Assembly (NCBI GenBank): GCA_964392085.1
Contig: CAYMOV010000101.1
Coordinates: 1-8,374 of the forward strand
Length of the DNA: 8,374 nt
Source: CAYMOV01 sp964392085
Lineage (GTDB): Bacteria; Oederibacteriota; Muellerivitia; Muellerivitales; Muellerivitaceae
Direction: 5' to 3'
Position 1 is the stretch's first letter; each line of letters opens with the position of its first letter. This document shows positions 1 to 7,940 of this stretch, in pieces. Below the pieces are notes generated by a model that worked only from the letters and a program-made list of their open reading frames with translations, made no database searches and was not told the origin of the DNA. The translations under genes and the position numbers were made by a program.

Positions 1-2200
<2,200 letters not shown>

Positions 2201-2205
2201 TTTCT

Positions 2206-2212
2206 ATCACCT
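2206..2212 (-). promoter_or_regulatory. Ribosome-binding site of carB
   Basis: AGGTGAT, complementary to the 3' end of 16S rRNA, lies 5 nt before the GTG at 2200 and fixes that non-ATG start. Confidence 0.75.
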
Positions 2213-2235
2213 TTCGAAGTACATCAACGACCGTT

Positions 2236-2318
2236 AACCACCGGGAACACGATAAGCACGGGGAAAACAGATGTTTTTAAAGTGATTTAACCCGCCAATC
2301 CCCGTGAACTCCGTGGTT
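2236..2318. repeat. Imperfect inverted repeat in the carA-carB gap
   Basis: On the plus strand AACCAC (2236-2241) is complementary to GTGGTT (2313-2318), and CACGGGGA (2257-2264) to TCCCCGTG (2299-2306). The outer and inner stems are separated by internal loops of unequal length (15 and 6 nt), and the terminal loop 2265-2298 is AT-rich. Both arms read as variants of one unit of the form AACCAC-GGGA/GGAG-CAC-GGGGA in opposite orientation, which suggests two copies of a dispersed intergenic repeat rather than a terminator; no U-tract follows either arm. It fills most of an unusually wide 129-nt gap between two genes that are usually nearly adjacent. Confidence 0.6.
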
Positions 2319-2329
2319 CAAATGCCGTC

Positions 2330-3499
2330 TTAGGACTTTGAAGCCAGCAATTCCTTGAATTGTTTAAACAAGTAGCTTGCGTCGTGGGGGCCGGGCGAGG
2401 CCTCGGGATGGTATTGCACCGAAAACACCGGCTTTTTCTTGAGGGACATACCCTCGCTGGTGTTGTCCGAAAGGTTGATGTGGCTGAGTTCCGCCACGGC
2501 GGAATCCACGCTCTTGGGGTCCACCGCGAAACCGTGGTTTTGGCTGGTAATCTCGACCTTTTGGGTCTTGGTGTTGAGGACCGGCTGATTTGCGCCCCGG
2601 TGGCCGAACTTGAGCTTGTAGGTCTTCCCCCCCAGGGCGAGGCCGAGCATCTGGTGGCCCAGGCAGATGCCGAACACCGGCGCGTTGGACTCCACCAACT
2701 TGGCCACGGTCTGGTATACGTAGGGTACTGCTTCCGGGTCGCCCGGTCCGTTGGATAGGAAAAAACCCTTGGCGCCAGAGGCGAGGAGCTTGTCCGCGGG
2801 GGTCGAGGCCGGGTACACCGTCACGTCGAACCCCTCAGCGGTGAGTTTTCGGAGGATGTTGTACTTGATGCCGCAATCGAGGGCGGCGATGGGGATACCA
2901 GCGGGTTGTGGATCCACCTTGTCGAACTTCAGCTGGCCGCCCGCCACCAAACCGGCTTTCTCCAGGTCGTAGGGCCGCTCGGTCCATTTATAGGGCTTGT
3001 CGACCGTGACTTCCTTCACGAGGTCCACGCCCACGATGCTCCGGGATTCCTTGGCCTTCTTGATGAGGCGCTTCACGTCAAGGTCGCGGGTGGAGATGAC
3101 GGCCTTCTTGGCCCCGTGGGTACGGAGGTGGCTGGTGAGTGCGCGGGTATCCACGCCCTGGATGCCGACCACTTTGTTTTGCAGGAGGTAATCCGCCAGG
3201 GTGGCCTTCATGCGCCAGTTGGAGGGATGGGGGCAATATTCGCGGACGATGAATCCCTCGACCCAAACCCGCCGGGACTCGACGTCCACCTCGTTGATCC
3301 CCACATTACCGATGAGAGGGTAGGTCATAGTGACCATCTGTCCCTTATAGGAGGGGTCGGTCAGTATTTCCTGATAGCCGGTCATGGAGGTGTTGAACAC
3401 GGCCTCGCCGTAACCCTCGCCCTCGGCGCCGAAGGAGATGCCCTCGAACCACGCGCCATCCTCAAGAGCCAGCAATGCCTTCTTTACTTTACTCGCCAC
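2330..3499 (-). CDS. carA: Carbamoyl-phosphate synthase small (glutamine amidotransferase) subunit
   Basis: Hydrolyses glutamine and passes ammonia to CarB. With the GTG start used here it has 389 residues, close to the usual 360-385. The N-terminal CarA domain shows LEDGAWFEGISFG, FNTSMTGYQEILTDPSYKGQ and the GIQGVDTRALTSHLR block. The C-terminal class I amidotransferase domain has LDCGIKYNILR, FLSNGPGDPE, the nucleophile elbow GICLGHQ (Cys about 279) and QYHPEASPGPHD (His about 364, Glu about 366), so the Cys-His-Glu triad is complete. The frame extends upstream to a TTG at 3532, but a Shine-Dalgarno GGA is well spaced (7 nt after AAAGGAA) only for the GTG at 3499, while the TTG has GAAGG directly against it; the extra 11 residues would also be unusual. 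The gene follows pyrC by 46 nt and ends with TAA. Confidence 0.96.
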   Translation of the reverse strand: MASKVKKALLALEDGAWFEGISFGAEGEGYGEAVFNTSMTGYQEILTDPSYKGQMVTMTYPLIGNVGINEVDVESRRVWVEGFIVREYCPHPSNWRMKATLADYLLQNKVVGIQGVDTRALTSHLRTHGAKKAVISTRDLDVKRLIKKAKESRSIVGVDLVKEVTVDKPYKWTERPYDLEKAGLVAGGQLKFDKVDPQPAGIPIAALDCGIKYNILRKLTAEGFDVTVYPASTPADKLLASGAKGFFLSNGPGDPEAVPYVYQTVAKLVESNAPVFGICLGHQMLGLALGGKTYKLKFGHRGANQPVLNTKTQKVEITSQNHGFAVDPKSVDSAVAELSHINLSDNTSEGMSLKKKPVFSVQYHPEASPGPHDASYLFKQFKELLASKS

Positions 3500-3506
3500 G
3501 TTTGGG

Positions 3507-3513
3507 TTCCTTT
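3507..3513 (-). promoter_or_regulatory. Ribosome-binding site deciding the carA start
   Basis: AAAGGAA lies 7 nt upstream of the GTG at 3499. The alternative in-frame TTG at 3532 lacks a properly spaced site, so this motif favours the shorter protein. Confidence 0.6.
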
Positions 3514-3545
3514 GAGTTGCTACCCGCTTCAACCTTCGAGTTCAG

Positions 3546-4835
3546 TTAGCCTTCGTTCTTGTAGTCGTATTTAACTACGCCACCGACGATCGTCATGACC
3601 GTCCAGCCCTTGAGGTTCCAACCCTGAAATGGCGTGTTGCGTCCCTTGCTCTTGAACTTGGAGGCTTCGACGGGACGCTCGGTCTTGAGGTCGAACAGGG
3701 CCACGTCCGCCGGAGAACCCTCCGCGAGGGTGCCGCCGGGGATCCCCAGGATCTTGGCGGGGTTGGAGGACATCATCTCCACCGCCTTGGAGAGGGACAC
3801 CATACCGGGTTCCACCAGGTGGCTGTAGGTCACCGGGAACATCGTCTCGAGCCCCACGATGCCGAAGGCCGCCTTGTCGAACTCGCATTGCTTCTCGGTG
3901 GAGGCGTGGGGCGCGTGGTCCGTGCAGATGGCGTCGATCACCCCGTCCTGCAGCCCCTTGCGGATGGCCGCCACGTCTTCCTCACTTCGGAGGGGCGGGT
4001 TCATTTTGAAGTTGGCGTCGTACTTGCGGATGGCCCGGTCCGAGAGGGCGAAATAGTGGGGGCAGGTCTCGGCGGTGACCGAAAGGCCCTTGCGTTTCGC
4101 CAAGCGAACCAGCTCCACCGACCCGGCGGTGGACACGTGGGCCGCGTGGAACCGGGCGCCCGTCATCTCGGCCAGGAGGATGTTGCGGGCCACCATGACG
4201 TTTTCCGAGGCGGCGGGGATCCCGGGGATCCCCAGGCGGGTGGCCGTCTCGCCCTCGTTCATGGACCCGTTATTGGACAGGTTTGAGTCCTCACAATGGT
4301 CGATGACCACCGTGTCGAGCATTTTGGCGTATTCCAGCACCCGCCGCATGAGCTCGGCGTTCATGATGGGCGACCCGTCGTCGGACAACCCCACCACCCC
4401 GGCACGCTTCAACTCGCCGATCTCGGCCATCTCCTGGCCCTCGCGGCGCTTGGAGATGCAGCCGATGGGGTACACCCGGCAGTGGCCTTCCTGTTCGGCC
4501 TTGGTCTTGATGAAGTGCACGATGGCCTGGTCGTCGATGGGCGGGTTGGTGTTGGGCATGCAGGCCACCGAGGTGACCCCGCCCGCCACGGCCGCGTGGG
4601 ACCCCGTGGCGATGGTTTCCTTGTACTCGAACCCCGGTTCCCGGAAATGGACGTGCATGTCCACCAGGCCCGGGGTCACCAGCAGGCCCGTGGCGTCGAT
4701 CACCCGGTCGGCCTTCGCCTTAAGGTTCTTCCCCACCTTGGCGATGAAGCCGTTCTCGATGAGGATGTCGGCGGGACCGTCCAATTGCTGGGACGGATCC
4801 ACCACGTGACCGCCCTGGATGAGGAAGCTGCCCAT
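3546..4835 (-). CDS. pyrC: Dihydroorotase, class I (Aquifex/Bacillus type)
   Basis: Zinc amidohydrolase that cyclises carbamoyl-aspartate to dihydroorotate, the third pyrimidine step. The 429-residue length is normal for class I enzymes and longer than the about 345 residues of E. coli-type class II. Visible metal and active-site positions: DMHVHFREPG with His61, His63 and Arg65; Asn95 in CMPNTNP; LSDDGSP with Asp152/Asp153; His180 in DHCED; His233 in AAHVST; and TDHAPH with Asp306 and His308. An Asp at 153 instead of a carboxylated lysine is the arrangement known from Aquifex and Bacillus dihydroorotases, so the enzyme should be active, possibly only in complex with PyrB. The ATG at 4835 follows an AAGGAAAAGG purine run and starts 17 nt after the pyrB stop, so the two are probably translationally coupled. 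A C-terminal GGVVKYDY strand closes the usual beta-sandwich. Confidence 0.96.
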   Translation of the reverse strand: MGSFLIQGGHVVDPSQQLDGPADILIENGFIAKVGKNLKAKADRVIDATGLLVTPGLVDMHVHFREPGFEYKETIATGSHAAVAGGVTSVACMPNTNPPIDDQAIVHFIKTKAEQEGHCRVYPIGCISKRREGQEMAEIGELKRAGVVGLSDDGSPIMNAELMRRVLEYAKMLDTVVIDHCEDSNLSNNGSMNEGETATRLGIPGIPAASENVMVARNILLAEMTGARFHAAHVSTAGSVELVRLAKRKGLSVTAETCPHYFALSDRAIRKYDANFKMNPPLRSEEDVAAIRKGLQDGVIDAICTDHAPHASTEKQCEFDKAAFGIVGLETMFPVTYSHLVEPGMVSLSKAVEMMSSNPAKILGIPGGTLAEGSPADVALFDLKTERPVEASKFKSKGRNTPFQGWNLKGWTVMTIVGGVVKYDYKNEG

Positions 4836-4852
4836 GGAACCTTTTCCTTCCG

Positions 4853-5785
4853 TTACTGGCTGACCGACTTGTCGCCCATCATGAGAAAGAGGATCGCCAT
4901 CCGAACGGCCACGCCGTTGGTCACCTGCTCGTCGATGACCGAGGCGGGCCCGTCGGCCACCCCCGAGGAGATCTCCACCCCGCGGTTCATGGGGCCCGGG
5001 TGCATCACCATGACGTCCTTTTGGGCCACCTTAAGGCGCTCGGTGGTGACGCCGAAGAGCATGGAATATTCGCGGATTGTCGGGAACAGGTTCTTTTGTT
5101 GCCGTTCCAGCTGGAGCCGCAGGACGTTCACCACGTCGGCCCCGGTCAGCGCCTTCGTGAGGTCGTGGGTCACCTCGACGCCCCATTTCTCGATGCCGGA
5201 AGGGATCAGGGTGGTCGGGGCGCAAAGCCGTACCTTGGCGCCCATCTTGATCAGGCCGTAGATGTTGGACCGGGCCACCCGGCTGTGGGTGATGTCCCCC
5301 ACGATGGTGACGGTCAGTCCCTCGATCTTGCCCTTGCGCTCGCGGATGGTGAAAAGGTCCAACAGGCCCTGGGACGGGTGCTCATGGAAACCGTCCCCCG
5401 CGTTGATGATGGAGGCCTTTGACACCGAGGCCAGGAGCGCCGGTACCCCCGAGGAGGAGTGGCGGACCACTAGGGCGTCCACCGTCATGGCTTCCAGGGT
5501 CTTGAGGGTGTCGATCAGGGTCTCCCCTTTCACGAGGGAAGAGGATGCCGTCTGGATGGTCAGGATGTCGGCCGAAAGGCGCTTGGCGGCCAGCTCGAAG
5601 CTCGAACGGGTTCGGGTGGAGGGCTCGTGGAAGAACAGCACCACCGTGCGGCCCCGTAGCGCCGGGACCTTCTTGACGGACCGTTCGGACACTTCCTTGA
5701 AGGAATTGGCCGTGTCGAGGATGAGCGTGATTTCGTCCGCGCTCAGTTCCTCGAGGGTCAGGAGATGTTTTCGGTTCCAAGCCAC
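4853..5785 (-). CDS. pyrB: Aspartate carbamoyltransferase catalytic subunit
   Basis: Condenses carbamoyl phosphate with L-aspartate to carbamoyl-aspartate, the committed pyrimidine step. The 310-residue chain has the carbamoyl-phosphate domain with FFHEPSTRTRSSFE (the S-T-R-T-R loop near 56-60) and the loop lysine in LVKGET near 86, then VRHSSSGVP, NAGDGFHEHPSQGLLDL (the HPTQ loop, here HPSQ), the aspartate domain with TIVGDITHSRVARSN, and HPGPMNRGVEI near the C-terminus. No regulatory pyrI is present next to it; control seems to be by PyrR instead, and partnership with the class I dihydroorotase encoded next is plausible (inference). The longest frame begins at a TTG (5791), but a GAGG at 5792-5795 touches that codon and is correctly spaced (6 nt) only for the GTG at 5785, two codons later. 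I prefer the GTG; the difference is two residues. Confidence 0.96.
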   Translation of the reverse strand: MAWNRKHLLTLEELSADEITLILDTANSFKEVSERSVKKVPALRGRTVVLFFHEPSTRTRSSFELAAKRLSADILTIQTASSSLVKGETLIDTLKTLEAMTVDALVVRHSSSGVPALLASVSKASIINAGDGFHEHPSQGLLDLFTIRERKGKIEGLTVTIVGDITHSRVARSNIYGLIKMGAKVRLCAPTTLIPSGIEKWGVEVTHDLTKALTGADVVNVLRLQLERQQKNLFPTIREYSMLFGVTTERLKVAQKDVMVMHPGPMNRGVEISSGVADGPASVIDEQVTNGVAVRMAILFLMMGDKSVSQ

Positions 5786-5791
5786 ATTCAA

Positions 5792-5795
5792 CCTC
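5792..5795 (-). promoter_or_regulatory. Ribosome-binding site of pyrB
   Basis: GAGG lies 6 nt before the GTG at 5785 and immediately against the neighbouring TTG. Its 5' side touches the base of the palindrome at 5796-5878, so folding of that palindrome could affect access to it. Confidence 0.5.
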
Positions 5796-5878
5796 GCCGT
5801 TAGCCGCCGGCCGTTCGCCGATAGCTTTAGTCTTTAAGCCTGGATGAAGCCAGCGGCCAACGGCTGACGGCCAACGGC
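5796..5878. repeat. Long imperfect palindrome filling the pyrR-pyrB gap
   Basis: Arm 1 (5796-5825) and the reverse complement of arm 2 (5849-5878) agree at 24 of 30 positions by direct comparison, with a 23-nt spacer at 5826-5848. Each arm consists of two related units of about 14 nt: in arm 2, CGGCCAACGGCT occurs at 5854-5865 and again at 5868-5879. Arm 1 carries looser copies (GCCGTT followed by GCCG, twice). It occupies nearly all of the space between the pyrR stop and the pyrB ribosome-binding site. No U-tract follows, so it does not look like an intrinsic terminator; a REP/BIME-like dispersed palindrome or an mRNA-stability hairpin is more likely. Confidence 0.75.
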
Positions 5879-5882
5879 TTCT

Positions 5883-6428
5883 TCAGGCCTGTTCCACAAT
5901 CACCACTTCATCCACCTGGTCGTATTCCTTCACGCGCACCAGGACTTTTTCCTTCTGGGAAGAGGGGATATTCTTGCCCACGTAATCGGCGTGGATGGGG
6001 AATTCGCGGTGGCCCCGATCCACCAACACCGCCAATTGGATGGCCTTGGGGCGGCCGAAATCGATGATCTCGGCGATGGCGGCCCGGGCGGAACGGCCCG
6101 TGAAGAGCACGTCGTCCACCAGGACGATGAGCTTGCCGTTCACGTCAAAGGGAATATGGGTGTCCTGGGGGGGTTTGTCACTTTTGCGGGTAGCCGCGTC
6201 GTCGCGGTAAAAGGTGATGTCTAGGGCGCCCACCGGGAAATCCGCGCCCTCGATGGACCTGATCTTGGCGCCCAGCCGGTCCGCCAGGGTTTCACCACGG
6301 CTCTTGATCCCCAGGAGGGCTAGGTTATCCGTGCCCTTGTTGCGTTCGAGGATCTCATGGGCGATACGGGTGAGGGCCCGATCGATGTCCCGGGCGTCGA
6401 GGACCTTGGCTTTGATGGATTCAGGCAT
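5883..6428 (-). CDS. pyrR: PyrR: pyr mRNA-binding attenuator / uracil phosphoribosyltransferase
   Basis: Binds the pyr leader RNA when UMP/UTP is high and promotes termination; the family also has uracil phosphoribosyltransferase activity. With the ATG at 6428 it has 181 residues, the length of B. subtilis PyrR. Landmarks: LLGIKSRG near 38-45, ALDITFYRDD near 68-77, the PRPP-binding loop VLVDDVLFTGRSARAA near 102-117, and AVLVDRGHREFPIHADYVGKN near 133-153, all typical of PyrR rather than of Upp. The frame runs upstream to a TTG at 6458, but that codon lies inside the terminator hairpin, so the extra ten residues are not credible. It is the first gene of the operon, immediately behind the leader it should act on, giving autoregulation of pyrR and of pyrBC-carAB. 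Confidence 0.96.
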   Translation of the reverse strand: MPESIKAKVLDARDIDRALTRIAHEILERNKGTDNLALLGIKSRGETLADRLGAKIRSIEGADFPVGALDITFYRDDAATRKSDKPPQDTHIPFDVNGKLIVLVDDVLFTGRSARAAIAEIIDFGRPKAIQLAVLVDRGHREFPIHADYVGKNIPSSQKEKVLVRVKEYDQVDEVVIVEQA

Positions 6429-6432
6429 GATG

Positions 6433-6437
6433 CCCCC
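6433..6437 (-). promoter_or_regulatory. G-run ribosome-binding site of pyrR abutting the terminator
   Basis: GGGGG stands 4 nt before the ATG at 6428 and directly after the terminator U-tract. It is an atypical Shine-Dalgarno and the only candidate. Being able to pair with C-runs of the leader, it may link terminator folding with translation (inference). Confidence 0.4.
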
Positions 6438-6470
6438 AAAAAGAAAAACCCCGCTCAACCCCGAGGGGTC
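6438..6470 (-). terminator. Intrinsic terminator (attenuator) in the pyr leader
   Basis: On the minus strand ACCCC (6469-6465) pairs with GGGGT (6452-6448), with C6463-G6454 able to add inside, followed by TTTTTCTTTTT (6448-6438). It sits between promoter and pyrR, where it can only act as a conditional terminator. Its 5' arm is also the 3' strand of the proposed antiterminator. Confidence 0.8.
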
Positions 6471-6555
6471 GGCAAGGTTTACGGTTTTCAGGCGCTTGGG
6501 CGCAAAGCATCTAATTCGGTCCTTCGGAGCCTCTCGGACCCCGTTAAAGGTGACT
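6438..6555 (-). ncRNA. PyrR-responsive leader RNA (attenuator)
   Basis: Three mutually exclusive foldings can be read. (1) PyrR-binding hairpin, 6550-6521: lower stem CCTT/AAGG with a TAA bulge on the 5' side, upper stem CGGGGTC/GGCTCCG and the loop CGAGA. This resembles the known PyrR site, whose consensus as I recall it is ARUCCNGNGAGGYU preceded by a CCUUUAA block; here the CGAGAGGCT part fits and one C is missing. (2) Antiterminator: the contiguous CCTTGCCGACCCC (6477-6465) can pair with AAGG (6524-6521), GGC (6531-6529) and GGGGTC (6542-6537), destroying hairpin 1 and capturing the terminator 5' arm. (3) Terminator at 6470-6438. A small GCGC-CCAA-GCGC hairpin lies in the loop region. Logic: UMP-loaded PyrR stabilises (1), freeing the terminator; without PyrR (2) forms and the operon is read. 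The transcription start near 6555 is estimated from the -10 box. Confidence 0.85.
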
Positions 6556-6580
6556 GGGGCGGATTATACCCATCCGCCCC
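6556..6580. promoter_or_regulatory. Perfect 9-bp inverted repeat overlapping the pyr -10 box
   Basis: ATCCGCCCC (plus strand 6572-6580) and GGGGCGGAT (6556-6564) are exact reverse complements separated by 7 bp. The -10 hexamer (6563-6568) overlaps one arm and the centre. The symmetry is that of an operator for a dimeric repressor. Alternatively, in transcripts reading through from adk it would form a strong 9-bp hairpin starting 43 nt after the adk stop and could protect the adk mRNA 3' end; it lacks a U-tract. The sequence cannot decide between these. Confidence 0.55.
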
Positions 6581-6590
6581 CCAAAGTCAA
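6563..6590 (-). promoter_or_regulatory. Sigma-70 promoter of the pyr operon
   Basis: Minus strand TTGACT (6590-6585) and TATAAT (6568-6563) with a 16-bp spacer: 5 of 6 and 6 of 6 matches to consensus. Start of transcription is expected near 6555-6554. It lies 33 nt after the adk stop and just upstream of the PyrR leader, exactly where the operon promoter is needed. Confidence 0.85.
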
Positions 6591-6623
6591 GTTCACCCAA
6601 AAGTCCTTCGGTTCGCCCAGGTA

Positions 6624-7328
6624 CTACCGGTTGGCGCTCTTCTTCGCGCCATCAGGCGCCTGGGCTACGGACTTTCCCGCGACCTCCATCGCCGTCTTCT
6701 CCACCCGACTCATGACGTCATCCAGGGGGCCCTCGCAATTGATCCGCTTCATCATCCCGCGGGACTCGTAATAATTGATCAGGGGCGCCGTGTCACGGGT
6801 ATAAACGTTCAGGCGGTTCTCGATGGTGGCCGGTTGGTCGTCGGCGCGCTGGATGATCTCGCCGCCGCACTTGTCACAGACGCCCTCGGTCTTGGGGGGC
6901 ATGCCGGTGTTGACGTTGTACCCGGCGCCGCAGGACTTGCAGGACCGGCGGCCGGTCAGGCGCTTCAGTAATTCCGGCCGTGACACCTCGATCTTCAGGA
7001 CCCCGTCGATCTTCAGGTGCATGTCATTCAGGAGCTTCCCGAGCGCCTCGGCCTGGGCCACCGTGCGGGGGAACCCATCGAGGATGAACCCTTTGGAGGC
7101 GTCGGCTTCCTTGACGCGCTCGCGCACCAAGCCGATGACCACCGAGTCGGGCACCAATTCGCCCTTCTTCATGTAGCTTTGGGCTTCGAGCCCCAAGGGC
7201 GTCCCAGCCTTCACGGAGGCGCGGAGGATGTCGCCGGTTGAAATCTGGGGGATGTTGAACTTTCGGATGAGGACGTTGGAATAGGTCCCTTTGCCCGCTC
7301 CGGGCTCGCCCAATAGGATGAATCGCAT
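6624..7328 (-). CDS. adk: Adenylate kinase, long form with zinc-finger LID
   Basis: Interconverts ATP + AMP and 2 ADP in the cytoplasm. The 234-residue product has the P-loop GEPGAGKGT (residues 7-15, Lys13), the AMP-binding STGDILRA (30-37), DGFPRT (84-89), the LID with GRRSCKSCG and VCDKCGG (Cys130, Cys133, Cys151, Cys154, a four-cysteine zinc site of the Gram-positive/Aquifex kind) and RADDQPATIENRL after it. The final 20 or so residues (AGKSVAQAPDGAKKSANR) are a low-complexity tail beyond the usual 212-218. The ATG at 7328 has a GGAGG 6 nt upstream and begins directly with MRFILLGEPG as expected; the frame continues upstream to 7457, but the 43 extra residues have no counterpart in the family. 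Read-through into the pyr leader is possible because no U-tract terminator follows the stop. Confidence 0.97.
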   Translation of the reverse strand: MRFILLGEPGAGKGTYSNVLIRKFNIPQISTGDILRASVKAGTPLGLEAQSYMKKGELVPDSVVIGLVRERVKEADASKGFILDGFPRTVAQAEALGKLLNDMHLKIDGVLKIEVSRPELLKRLTGRRSCKSCGAGYNVNTGMPPKTEGVCDKCGGEIIQRADDQPATIENRLNVYTRDTAPLINYYESRGMMKRINCEGPLDDVMSRVEKTAMEVAGKSVAQAPDGAKKSANR

Positions 7329-7334
7329 GTTTTT

Positions 7335-7339
7335 CCTCC
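7335..7339 (-). promoter_or_regulatory. Ribosome-binding site deciding the adk start
   Basis: GGAGG stands 6 nt before the ATG at 7328, an ideal Shine-Dalgarno that rules out the longer in-frame start at 7457. Confidence 0.85.
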
Positions 7340-7488
7340 GGATGGTTCGGTGAAAGATCCGACGGAAGAACTTTAATCCCATTGGGAAATGAAACGCCCT
7401 GACGCGGCTCATACAACGGCCATCATACTGAAACAGCCCGTTTGATCCGAAGTCCATGGGGTTCCGCTGAATGGGCCTGGCGGTCGGT

Positions 7489-7866
7489 TCAAGTTAACGG
7501 CGGAACCTCGCGATCTAAACGGACAAGGAGGGCCTTCAGGTTTCGGCGGTTTTGCCCGAAATCCCCCCGGCTGGACCGGGATTGTGAGACGGCCTCGAGT
7601 CGGGTGACCCCGTCCTGGCCGCGGACGACATAGACGTGGATATCCTGCGCCCCAATGGGAAGCCATGAGCGATGGGTCAAGCGAATCCGTCCCTGGACTT
7701 CGCGGGTTTCCGCCCATGCCCAACCCGAAAGTGCGGAGACGGTCTTCCGGACTTCTTGAAGGAGGGCTTCAGGGGGTTCCCGGTATTGGCGGGGCCGCAG
7801 GACCGGATCCGGGTCCCCGGGCAAAGTCACCGCGACGGTCGTTTTGAACCATTCCTGGAAAGACAA
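7489..7866 (-). CDS. Small DUF1499-like protein of unknown function
   Basis: A 125-residue protein without signal peptide or membrane segment. The second half reads like DUF1499: GRIRLTHRSWLPIGAQDIHV followed by TRLEAVSQSRSSRGDFGQNRRNLKALL, which corresponds to the family pattern of an R-S-x-S-R-x-G-x-x-D-x-G-x-N-x-R-R block before a C-terminal helix. The N-terminal cysteine-containing part common in DUF1499 proteins is absent. This identification is from pattern memory and no function is known for the family. The frame opens at a GTG (7872), but the GGGAGG at 7874-7879 is too close to it and suits the TTG at 7866, two codons later. It ends 160 nt before adk; a functional link with adk is not evident. 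Confidence 0.7.
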   Translation of the reverse strand: MSFQEWFKTTVAVTLPGDPDPVLRPRQYREPPEALLQEVRKTVSALSGWAWAETREVQGRIRLTHRSWLPIGAQDIHVYVVRGQDGVTRLEAVSQSRSSRGDFGQNRRNLKALLVRLDREVPPLT

Positions 7867-7873
7867 CCCCACA

Positions 7874-7879
7874 CCTCCC
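7874..7879 (-). promoter_or_regulatory. Ribosome-binding site of the DUF1499-like gene
   Basis: GGGAGG lies 7 nt upstream of the TTG at 7866 and only 1 nt from the GTG at 7872, so it favours the TTG start. Confidence 0.5.
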
Positions 7880-7887
7880 GGTTGATT

Positions 7888-7915
7888 ATTCTAGGTTCGG
7901 CTCACCGGGGGTAAA
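7888..7915 (-). promoter_or_regulatory. Weak candidate promoter for the DUF1499-like gene
   Basis: Minus strand TTTACC (7915-7910, 4 of 6 to -35) and TAGAAT (7893-7888, 5 of 6 to -10) with a 16-bp spacer, ending about 9 nt before the ribosome-binding site. It is plausible by position but could be chance. Confidence 0.3.
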
Positions 7916-7940
7916 AATCAAGGGGACGCGGGAAGATGGT

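Noticed and set aside
2201..2329. Terminator or riboswitch between carA and carB
   Set aside because: The stem is interrupted, no U-tract follows, and carB depends on carA transcription; no riboswitch core was recognised.
3819..5261. Plus-strand frames opposite pyrC and pyrB (3819-4286, 4075-4809, 4296-5261)
   Set aside because: Shadows of strongly conserved minus-strand enzymes; no independent evidence of coding.
5796..5878. A second PyrR attenuator between pyrR and pyrB, as in Bacillus operons
   Set aside because: No UCC-NGNGA-GG loop and no hairpin followed by a U-tract; the structure is a simple palindrome.
6429..6458. Upstream TTG extension of pyrR
   Set aside because: It begins within the terminator hairpin and reads through its U-tract; the ATG at 6428 gives the exact 181-residue family length.
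7329..7457. 43-codon N-terminal extension of adk
   Set aside because: The ideal GGAGG precedes the internal ATG and adenylate kinases begin at the P-loop strand; the extension resembles no known leader.
7329..7488. Possible adk promoter with TATGAT in the gap before adk
   Set aside because: The -10-like hexamer has no acceptable -35 at 16-18 bp (best 3 of 6); I see no clear promoter or terminator in this gap.
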